A DNA stretch of 64,000 bases, taken from the NCBI GenBank assembly GCA_029465975.1, contig CM055753.1, forward strand, positions 5,219,133-5,283,132. The letters run 5' to 3'. Shown piece by piece: positions 24,572 through 35,200 of this stretch. A model generated the notes under the pieces. The model saw nothing but the letters and a program-made list of their open reading frames with translations, searched no databases and was not told the origin of the DNA. This DNA is from Dallia pectoralis (taxonomy: Eukaryota > Chordata > Actinopteri > Esociformes > Umbridae). Positions within the stretch are counted from its first letter, which is position 1; every line of letters starts with the position of its first letter. The translations under genes and the position numbers were made by a program.

Positions 24572-27500
24572 GCAAAACATTAGGAGAGGAGGTTTTCATC
24601 TTTTAAAGAGAAGAATTTTGGTTTTAATAACATGAGACCATTTGACACAATGCTTACATAGCTCATCCAAACAACATCCAGCTTTATTACAATATGATAA
24701 TTATATCGGGCGATTACGGTCCTAGCTTCAACGCATTTTAGTCTGAAGATAAACAACTGTCGTTTCCAAACTGTTTGAAACAAACGTGACGACGGTCAGT
24801 GGAACCTGCAGGACGTTGTAGTCCTTACCAGTAACAGACGCAAACCAATTCGTTTTATTTTAAAAGCGGCGTACCAAAACCGGTTGCCACAAACTAAAGT
24901 GAACACTAAATGGTTAGTCACAGACCCATAAATACCAATTCACGTTTAAACAAAGTTGTTTGCGCAAACACATGTGTATTTGTGGTTCTCGTCATCCTTA
25001 AGATTAGCTTATAAACTATATATTAACTCATTTATAGCCACGGTCTTCAATCAACCAGGTGGAAAAGGTTTTACCATGTGCAGCGATTAAGGGAAATGCA
25101 CATCAGCTCCTGTAGCCGGCATGTAAACAGGAGACGTTCAATGAGAGTGCAGGATATCGTCAACAAGTCTATACCGCACCAGGGCCAGATTAACTTGTGG
25201 GTACAAACGAAATGGATGTCTAACATAAAGGAAATGTATCCAGATATTGTGCCAAAATAGCACTTCAGGTTGTATATACATTTATATTATTATAATGTAC
25301 CCAGCTAGTTAATGATTTCAGATGTATTATTTCAGGATTCTTTGGGTATGGAACATATGGCCTCATGAGAAAAGCCCTATCAGTGTCAAATTCTGTTTTA
25401 TTTTGCCCAAATTCTGTAAAATAAATGCACACTCCTAGAGAGGAAACCTGCTGCAGCAGGCTGCGGAATGAGTCTCTAAGCACATTGCAACAGCATCAGA
25501 AATGTAAACAAACGCTGCATGTAGATTCATGAGTATGGTGCTTTAATTTTGTTATGGTAACGATTCACAGAGAGTGACATTATCCACACAACCACTGAGC
25601 AATAAGGGCAAAGTGCTTTCAGATTTCTGGCAGCAAAGACAAAACGTGGTGGGAATTGATAGCATCATGGGACTGTAGTAGAAGCATATTTATGAAAACA
25701 CTTAGAACGTGGAGATCTCCAGACAACTCAAGTGATACAATTGTGGGGAGGAAGTTAAAGAAGAAAATGGCACAGTGAAGCAAAAATAAACATAAAGGTT
25801 TCAGTTGAGCTTCATAGCCTGTGAAGCATCCTCAAATGTCCATCTATCATTGCATGGTTGAGGAGCACATTAGTGTATCTGTTTGGTGTAATGTTTGTAG
25901 GCGCGAGGCATTGCTCAATGTTGGTTCTGGGATTGAGGTGCAAAATCGGCAAAGATAGTATTGTAACTAAATAACCGTGCAATGCTGACTGTCGTGTATG
26001 TGCATAACTATGACGTGACAAAACGTTCTACTACCATGGTTGGTTGCTCAAGTCAAAATTCACTGTTCGCTACAAAAGTTGAAGCTCAGTGTTTCAAGTG
26101 AGGTCCTTACTGCGGGGAATGATACTTTTTTTCCTGGGGTAGGTCATGTTAGTGGAACACGCCTATAAATACCGGTTGTCAACCCTTCACCCCTTTCCTT
26201 TGAACTAGAACCACGCAATATTAGCGATTTGCACTGTGTGTCCCCCGGCTGGACCGTGAAGCTTGAACGTGCAATTGTAAGTGACCAAATATTAGATGCT
26301 GTAAAAAAAGTACTATACAAATTATAATTGCCCTTAATGTATCCCAACACAGCAGGCCCCAGTGTGCGAATCCTTGCAGAAAGGACTGGAGAGAGCGTTT
26401 CCACACGCACACTTGGGTGCACCCTGGAGATAGAACACGCAATATCGAATGGTAGAAAGTGTGTTAATCAGTTTAAGGGCTGGGTGGGTGCGGTATAAAA
26501 AAGTTACAGGAAAGGTTGCATGGCATACTGCACCTCAGTTGCATTTTAGCATCTTTCCAATGTTCATATCACACCAAAAATTTAAATATGAAATTCACAA
26601 ACTGTTTATTACTCAAAACTATAATTTAACTTGGTTGAATTGATTTGCAATGGCCATGCACTAGCAGTTTTGCTCAGCCGGCAATGTTACAGGCCTGGGT
26701 AAATTAGGACAGCCTCATTTTCAGCCCTACTTTGTGTCCCACAAAAAAACTTTTATCTGACAGGACAGACTCCTCGCCACAGTGTGTTATAAACACGTTT
26801 AACCAGCAGGGTTGTAGTACACAACATCACGAGATTGTATCAGATTTCTCTTAATAAAACCTGATTCTGAACCCATGGGTCTTGTTAAAAACTGCTAAAC
26901 AACAATGAAACACATTGTGATGTTTAAGGAACTAAAGATGGTGACTGGCGATGTTAGGGGAAATTACCCATAATGCTCTACGGTTCATAACATTTAATTG
27001 ATGCCTTATTTGTCGTTATCGAAAGACTGTTTACATGCCTAAATACTTCTAATACACTAAATAAGTTAACATTTTGGTCCCTCGTTTTTGTGGTCAGGTA
27101 ATGAATAACCAGAAGTATGTATTGATAAGGCGCCAGGACCACGGAGCCTTTTACTTAAGGTTAACGTTTCATCTGTCCTCACCCACAATGCAAACTCAAA
27201 AAAGTGTTTTCTAGTATAAAACCGCGACTTATTTCAAGTGTTGAACTGTTAACGCGGTGTTAAATCGTTCTGGAAACCGTTTGTTTGGCCGCTATTTACA
27301 CTTTCATCCATCACACGTTAGCCGTGTAACAGGCCTGTGCTACCAGCTAGCCATGTAGATAACGTTACTTACTTGGTACAACACATTGCATGACTTTATA
27401 ATTTATAGACGACAGACGCAAGTTCACGAAAACAAACAGCGTGCGTGTAACAGAGTTCATTGTAATAATAATAATAATAGTTAACTTATGTCGCGAGCCT

Positions 27501-28128
27501 ACGACGTGCCATTCTTACTAGAAGCGTCACAATAACGCAAACAAAGGCCGTTGGTTTTAAATAAACGCTGTGGGCAAGCGCTGAATATATATTTAACATA
27601 CCTAGTAAGTTTGTTACTGTGGCTACTAGAATACAAACTAAAATCCGACGAACGAAGACACTACTAGAGAAGTTGCGCACACAGTGGCTCACGTGCTAAC
27701 GTTTACTAAAACCGTAACAATGGATTTATTGCCAGCGTAGTTAACTAGCCTGTTAGCCAACCGTAGCTAGCCTGTTAGCAAACCGTAGCTAGCCTGTTAG
27801 CAAACCGTAGCTAGCCTGTTAGCAAACCGTAGCTAGCCTGTTAGCAAACCGTAACTAGGCTGCTAGCTAACCGTAACTAGGCTGCTAGCAAACCGTAACT
27901 AGGCTGCTAGCAAACCGTAACTAGGCTGCTAGCAAACCGTAACTAGGCTGCTAGCAAACCGTAACTAGGCTGCTAGCAAACGTTAAACTAGCCAAGATGT
28001 GGCCGGTTTGGTTACCGGTGGTCGGCTAGCATGGTCGTGCACAAAAATAAAAGAACAACGCAAACATACAGAACAAATTAAATCAGTATTTGTAATGTAA
28101 TTCAACATCGTAGGTAGGGGAAACTCAC
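24572..28128. other. cbx3 first intron (5' UTR intron), with one unexplained open segment
   Basis: Unique, mainly AT-rich DNA between the non-coding exon and coding exon 1. A + strand frame is open from about 25027 to 25260 (about 77 codons, ending MYPDIVPK) but has no ATG that I can justify and no domain I recognise. A TATA-like CCTATAAATACC occurs at 26162. The 22-bp minisatellite lies near the 5' end of the intron. Confidence 0.4.
27745..27990. repeat. 22-bp minisatellite close to the cbx3 promoter
   Basis: About 11 copies of a 22-bp unit. The left half is TAGCCTGTTAGCAAACCGTAGC, the right half AACTAGGCTGCTAGCAAACCGT. A switch of two or three bases near 27850 divides the array into two homogeneous blocks. 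The array ends 140 bp inside the first intron. Confidence 0.95.
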
Positions 28129-28215
28129 CTTATATTTCAAGTAAAAAGAAAAACTGAAACACGGTCGACTGAAAAGGAGCAAGCGTCTGGGTTCTCACTC
28201 CGCGTGTGATGCCGA
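28129..28215 (-). other. cbx3: cbx3 5' non-coding first exon (start approximate)
   Basis: The minus strand has a strong donor (ATATAAG followed by GTGAGTTT) with the exon ending at 28129, next to a CpG-rich promoter. The exon has no ATG before the coding exon 400+ codon-free bases downstream in mature RNA. The transcription start is estimated between 28190 and 28250. Confidence 0.6.
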
Positions 28216-28300
28216 ATAATATCGCTGCGCGCGCGCCAAAAAATCTCGTCGTTTTGGTCGTCACGTGACGTCACCGGCTCACAAACACCGCCCATTTAAA
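28190..28300 (-). promoter_or_regulatory. cbx3: CpG promoter of cbx3 with fused E-box and CRE
   Basis: CpG-dense core (GCTGCGCGCGCGCC at 28223-28236). It is followed by CACGTG at 28262-28267 overlapping the palindrome TGACGTCA at 28266-28273, so a full E-box and a full cAMP response element share two bases. A CCGCCC box lies at 28287-28292. No TATA box. In mammals this promoter is shared head to head with HNRNPA2B1; here no + strand gene follows. Confidence 0.65.
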
Positions 28301-29619
28301 AAAAAGTCTTCCAAACTTGATCATTATTTTACTGTGACACAGCATTTATTAGGGCATTTTTTATTTTAGGTTATAAATTGCCTGCTAAGTTCAGGGTCAT
28401 AACCATCAGAAAACATTGATCTTAGTCAAAGATCAAATAAGCATTTTAAATTCCACTTTTTATAAAGGAACAGTTTTACCATAGGATTTTAAAGGAAAGA
28501 TTCACTCATACATTATACCAAGGTTTGGTGACAGAAAGCCTAATTTGCCAAACTTTAAATGAAAAATAGCCCTTCAAATTCATGTGATGTTTTTTTTCTA
28601 CTTCAGACTAAGGGGTAGGGCTAAGGGGAAGGGGGAGTATTCGGATTGGGCCTTAAACCTATGACCCACAGTACATTGAAAGTTTTTCACATTTCATATT
28701 GTACCCAGAATAAGTTTGAACCATTATGTTTTTCCTGGGACCTGTTTGGGAAATGTTAAAGTGTACCACGAATATGCCTTTATAACATTAATCATGTATA
28801 TGTACTATTAATGTGTTTGCATAGCATTAATCATGTATATCTAGGTTTTGCTTCTTCAGTGCAGAGACTTTTCCCATGGGATGAGATACATGTTAGTTTA
28901 TTAAAGGTTGATATGGTATCCTGTAACCAGTCTGCTTGAGAGATAACGACTAGGGTGAAATAAAACCATGGGAAAGGAACCAGCCTGAGATGGAGTGTAC
29001 CGCTGGATGGAGCTCTTATGTTAGATCAAAGTTTTTTATTCATACAAACTTGCAGTTCTGCTCAGGTCCAAGGACAGAGACAACTACACATAACAGAGTC
29101 TTTAAGACAGGAAGACTTCAACATGGCCTTGTAGTTATGTAGGGACATTTCTCTCCTGCGCCACAGGGTTTACACAAGGTCGGACTTGGTGTATTCCATC
29201 TGCTTGTATTAAACTGTTATTGTGTAATGATAAAATTTGTCTCTGTCTTACCTATTAGTTCAACTCAGTGTATTTCTACCACAGACCGTTTTCAGTAAGC
29301 GGACAAATCTAGCAGTAGAACAAAAATTGAATCCATCTTCAAATTGATCTGGACAAGAGCATCTGTTTCAATTAAAACTCAACTGAATCAAACACAGATT
29401 CTAAAGAAAATTAAAATGCTTTAAGAAGGAATTCCACATGGAGGCGATTGCACAAAATCAAGCACAACTCAGTTTTGGTTTAATTTTTCTTAGGAAAGAA
29501 CCATATCACGAAGAGCATCTCTCTGTATAATATTCTTCCCAATGCAGCTTTAACACAAACCATTCCCAGTTGAACAAAACCATTCAAAAAGCTAAAGTAA
29601 TAATAAAAAAGCCATACAT
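28301..29619. other. Gap where hnrnpa2b1 is expected; no exon visible
   Basis: AT-rich unique DNA on both strands. No RNP1/RNP2-like (K/R-GFGFV) coding motif of an hnRNP RRM was found on either strand. A MITE-like word GACTAAGGGGTAGGGCTAAG occurs at 28606-28625. In tetrapods HNRNPA2B1 occupies this place between CBX3 and NFE2L3. Confidence 0.45.
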
Positions 29620-31387
29620 TTTATTGTCAAACAAAAATTAAATAAAGATTTGTAATATCATTCAGCGTCTCGTTTACACTAACACACTCACAGCAATCAG
29701 AAATTCCAGGCAAACCAACCAAACTAAAAGTGCCTAAAAAGAAAAAAGTAAATGCAAATAATGTTCAGTGTATCTGAGAATGCAATTTGTTTTGGGAAAG
29801 GCAAAATGATATAATTTATTTACTACACTGACATAGGTTATTTCCCATAAAGTATATGCTCTACAGCCATTTACATCTGAGAGAAACAGAAAAAAGTACA
29901 GCTGTCTTCCACTACACATTTTCTTAAATCGGTCTGTTTGATTATACATTGCTACAAAACACCATAGCATACTATTCCCCTAAATTCAAAGAAAGATTTC
30001 AATAAGTGTAGGGGAGCAAATCACAACTGACCAAAAGTGAACAAGTTGCAGCGGTGCGAAGATGATTTGCATCCGCGATTAAAATCTCTTTTCTATGTCC
30101 CCCGGTTATTCCAGGTATTTGGAACTTAATCAGAACCAGCACGCCTAATTAATCTCGTCCACTCAAAATCAAGCCTCAATTCGATGAACATGCCTTAACT
30201 TGGTGCTAAAACTAAATTCTGGGATGCCCGAGGCCCCTGAAACGGTTAGAGGACCATTGATGTAGACACTGAAAACGCTGGACTGTTCACTTTAGGGGGG
30301 GAAATTTACCAAAAGCAGAAGGCATGTAGAACGAGGCTGGAATATTCTAACCAATGATAGGGGCAGATATGCATGTTAACAATAGACAACTACAATATTG
30401 AATCGGGTACCGAACTATGTTCACTCACATCTGTAACAACCCAAACATTTCACTTCTATTCAATCAAACAAGCCGTAAGTAGCATAAAAAAGTAAAATTA
30501 AGAAAATGTCACACTATCAAAGTAAAATAAAAAACCTACAGTCTGATTCTAGCAGTATTTTCACAGTCGGACACATCGCCTCTTCTGTGCTTGAGTGCCC
30601 CCGGTGTTCCCGAACCAGCCCCGTAGCCATGTTAAAAAAAATATCATTAACTGTCATAAACACTATCCAAATCGTTCATATAAATCTGTTGTACTTGTTG
30701 TGAGGTAGAATGTAAACGATCCAATACAAAGCCACGTTTAAAAAATAGGAAAGGATACAGTGCTAAAAAAAAAATATAAAAAAAGAATCACACAAAAAGC
30801 AATATGTACATCTTTGTATCACTGATACAAAACTTAACATAAAATTTAAATTAAATTCAGGCCGTTGATATAATATTCCCGTTATGTAAATTTGAAAAAT
30901 GTCCACTGAAAACTTGAGCACTAAAAAGGGAACATGCTTAGATGCCGATACATCTACTATCAATTTTCTGTAAAAGTTTAGCTATAGAATTAGTTTTTTT
31001 TTAATGAACTAGGCTCTCAAATGATACTGTAGGCTGGCATCCAGGGGACAAGAATGAATTGTGTTTGTGACTGCTTTACTAATAATACAACTTGTATTTA
31101 TATAAAGGAGGAAAAACACATAAAGTCCAGTGTTAGAGCTACGTTTCTCTTTCCCCCCAAAAATCTCCATCGTTCACACATACTGATATCTGTAATATTC
31201 GTATATACATTTGAGGTGTGTATTCATATATACACACACCCACACATTTATGCCCTTCTAGGCTCTCAAAGTCAGAGAGTCCAGACAAGAAGTAAGATCC
31301 AAAAACAGTCACATAACCAGAATCTGGCGCATGACGTCCGGGAAAATGACACCTAAAAAACAGCAAGTCCCAGCAGGCTGTGCTGCA
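29620..31387 (-). other. nfe2l3: Probable nfe2l3 3' untranslated region
   Basis: AT-rich DNA downstream of the TAA at 31390-31388. A minus-strand AATAAA lies at 29625-29620 (TTTATT on +). Polyadenylation closer to the stop is possible. No open frame of interest on either strand. The end point is a guess from the signal alone. Confidence 0.35.
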
Positions 31388-32202
31388 TCAAGGCTTCTTC
31401 TCTTTCTTCCTCTTGTCTGTTTTGCCTACAGCGGTCGTCGTGGCAACACCGGGCCGCCTGACCTGCTGCACCACAACCCTCCCGTTGGCCCCACACTGCA
31501 GGCTGTACCTGCCGGGGTTCAGGGGTTGTCCGGAATCGTCACTCAGCCTTGAGAGGACGTCCCTGGAGAGCTCGTCCATGCGCTGCCCTGCGGCGCCCAG
31601 AGCCTTGGCCGTGTGCTGCCGCTCTCTGAGCAGCCTGTCCCTCTGGGCCTGCAGCCTCTCCACTTCTTCCTGGAGCCCCATGATGGCGTCCAGCTTGCGC
31701 TTGCGGCAGTTCTGTGCTGCCAGCTTGTTCTTCCCTCGCCTCCGGATGTCCCGGAGGAGGGTGACCTGTGCAGCTGATAAGTCCCGGCCCTCCAGCAGCT
31801 CCAGGAACACCTCCACGGGCATGCTAACGATCTCCGACGCGGTGAACGGGACGTGCAGCACCCGGGCACGGAGTTCGTCGCGGCTAAGCTCTCGGTCGCC
31901 GAACTGGTCTTCGTCGTCGTCGTCGTCTTCGTCGCTGAGAGGCTCCTGTTTGATGTCTTTGTGGGGGAATGTGGTGGCAGACGTCTGGGACAGGGCCGGG
32001 GAGGAATAGCTGTGGTCGTGCCACACGCTCTCGCTGAGCTCCACAGGGGACCATGTGGTGTGGATGTTGGCGACGCCCTTGGAGGGGAGGGAGTCCGCTT
32101 CACTGCTGTAGCCCGTAGCGCCGCCCTCACTGCTGTAGCCCAAAGCCCCGCCCTCGTCGTCACAGAACGAACTGGAAGACGATGACGACACTTCAGAAAC
32201 AC
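31388..32202 (-). CDS. nfe2l3: nfe2l3 terminal exon 5 (CNC-bZIP)
   Basis: 815 nt; acceptor CGTCTCCCCAG and TAA stop. Encodes a serine run, GALGYSSEGGATGYSSE, an acidic tract, the CNC box, DNA-binding basic region and leucine zipper, ending KRKKEKKP. Confidence 0.96.
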
Positions 32203-35200
32203 CTGGGGAGACGAGTGTGTAATATGTAAGGTACAGCATGCAAGTGTAAAAGGCTAAAAGTTAACATGGCACATTTTGTATATAGCTACTGCAACAGGGT
32301 CTTACAACTCACCGGGGGAGACTGGGCCTCGGGAGCTGCTCTCCAGAGAGAGGCCAGAGTCAGAGTCCAGGTCCTCCAGGACCCGAGGGTCGATGCCCTG
32401 TAGACTCCCCAGCAGCTGGCCGTCAATGGAGTCCAGACAGCCCCCCAGCCCTAGCAGGTTGATCTGATCAAACACTGCCTCATCCAGACAGCCACCCAGT
32501 GCACCGTGGGACGATGTCCCATTGAGTGATCCGTTCACAGCCGTGGCAAAAGGCACCGTGGCCAGCTCGGTGGTCGTTCCGGGCGACGGGTCGGAGAAGG
32601 AGGAGTTTGTGGACTCCAGTCGGAAAAGCGGACCTCGGGGTTGCCTGGCGACCAGGGTGCGCACTCTGCTCCTCTGCGGAATCATGTCATAGATGGAGCC
32701 TGTCACCATGGCGTCGCGGAGGCTTACATCCTGGCTGATGGCACTGGAGATGTCAGCATTGAGGTCAGACAACTGCGGAGGAACCAGTGGGTCTAAATCC
32801 TGGAACACACACACACATATATATAAGGCACAGACATTAGGACACACACACATATATACAAGGCACAGACATTAGGACACACACACACATATATATAAGG
32901 CACAGACATTAGGACACACACACACATATATATAAGGCACAGACATTAGGACACACACACATATACAAGGCACAGACATTAGGACACACACACATATATA
33001 CAAGGCACAGACATTAGGACACACACACATATATACAAGGCACAGACATTAGGACACACACACACATATATACAAGGCACAGACATTAGGACACACACAC
33101 ACATATATACAAGGCACAGACATTAGGACACACACACATATATACAAGGCACAGACATTAGGACACACACACACATATATATCAGGCACAGACATTAGGA
33201 CACACACACACACACACATATATAAGGCACAGACATTAGGACACACACACATATATATAAGGCACAGACATTAGGACACACACACATATATATAAGGCAC
33301 AGACATTAGGACACACACACACATATATATAAGGCACAGACATTAGGACACACACGCATATATATAAGGCACAGACATTAGGACACACACACATATATAT
33401 AAGGCACAGACATTAGGACACACACGCATATATATAAGGCACAGCCATTAGGACACACACACATATATATAAGGCACAGACATTAGGACACACACACATA
33501 TATATAAGGCACAGACATTAGGACACACACACATATATATAAGGCACAGACATTAGGACACACACACATATATATAAGGCACAGACATTAGGACACACAC
33601 GCATATATATAAGGCACAGACATTAGGACACACACACATATATATAAGGCACAGACATTAGGACACACACGCATATATATAAGGCACAGACATTAGGACA
33701 CACACACATATATATATAAGACACACACGCACGCACGCAGCACAGAGGCCAGAGATTAAGAGCTGAATACTAGCCCAATGGCCCATGGGGTATAAAACCA
33801 TATTCCCAAAAACAACATTTATAATAGTCTTCACTATTGCCAAATATTCCCATGATATCACCAACATGGGGGAACCACTTACATCAAATTCTGAGACAGG
33901 TAGAGACAGGAAGTGACTCCAGTGCTGGTCGATGTCGATGGTCGAAGGAGGGTCCTCTTGGCCAGATAGAGGGACACCCCTACTAAACAAACCCTGGAAT
34001 GGACAGCAGTGTCAACAAACATTCGCTACGTAAAACCTGTGATTTGAAACATTTTCCATTTTGAGAGTCACACTGAGCAGACATAAGAATCTACCTTTCT
34101 AGTTAAAGCTGTGCTTATAATTAAATACTTTAGGAAGTATTCAGACACCTTAACTTTGTGATATAGCCTACATTTACAATTGGTTCCGTTATGTTTTTGT
34201 CTCCACACACACTACGCTGTAAAAACAAACCAAAAACACATTTTTATTTAGTAATCCAGGAAATCCAGGTGGGCAAAGCTGGTAACATTGTACCCAAAAC
34301 ACTAGAAGCTGTGATTACAAACTGCAAGGGGCAAAACATCTGAATACTAATGGATACCAGATATTAACTTAATTTAGGCATGTAACAAAAGAGGGTACAA
34401 ATATACATCTTATTGTCACTATACAATATTGAATAAAAATATGGAATTAAAAGCACACATGCACATGTTCTAGTGCAGAACTGAGAACCAACTGGGTTAA
34501 GAAATCATCTCAGATTACGTACCTCATGTTCTAGTGCAGAACTGAGAACCAACTGGGTTAAGAAAACATCTCTGATTACGTACCTCATGTTCTAGTGCAG
34601 AACTGAGAACCAACTGGGTTAAGAAGTAATCTCAGATTACGTACCTCATGTTCTAGTGCAGAACTGAGAACCAACTGGGTTAAGAAATCATCTCAGATTA
34701 CGTACCTCATGTTCTAGTGCAGAACTGAGAACCAACTGGGTTAAGAAATCATCTCTGATTACGTACCTCATGTTCTAGTGCAGAACTGAGAACCAACTGG
34801 GTTAAGAAATCATCTCTGATTACGTACCTCATGTTCTAGTGCAGAACTGAGAACCAACGGGGTTAAGAAATCATCTCAGATTACGTACCTCATGTTCTAG
34901 TGCAGAACTGAGAACCAACTGGGTTAAGGGAACAGCTTCCTGGCTGTCGACACCATTAGCGATGTCCTCGTTGATTTGACCCTTCAATGCCTCAACCTCC
35001 TGGTAAAGGACGAACAATGAATTGAGGAAGTTAAAGACAGAAGAAGAAGTAGGCAGGAAATAGTCCAGAGAAAATAGAACAAGGAGAGAAGATGGTGGGC
35101 CCCGTCTGTCCGTCTGCCTGCCTGCGTGTGTCGGTTTGCGTGTATGTGTCCGTCTGTGTGCATGCGCGTGTCGGTTTGCGTGCGTGTGTGTGTCCGTTTG

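Noticed and set aside
24417..24599. Upstream in-frame Met (MKTSSPNVLQPN) as the cbx3 start
   Set aside because: It lies in the intron upstream of the acceptor TTTTGCAG at 24570; the mature exon begins six bases before the MGKK start codon.
31543..32202. Alternative long frames overlapping nfe2l3 exon 5 on both strands
   Set aside because: Shadows of the GC-rich coding exon. Only one frame gives the CNC-bZIP domain.
32302..33252. Repeating Cys/Val-rich frames over the nfe2l3 intron 3 array
   Set aside because: Produced by the CA/TA minisatellite; the true exon 4 starts only at the acceptor before DLDPL.
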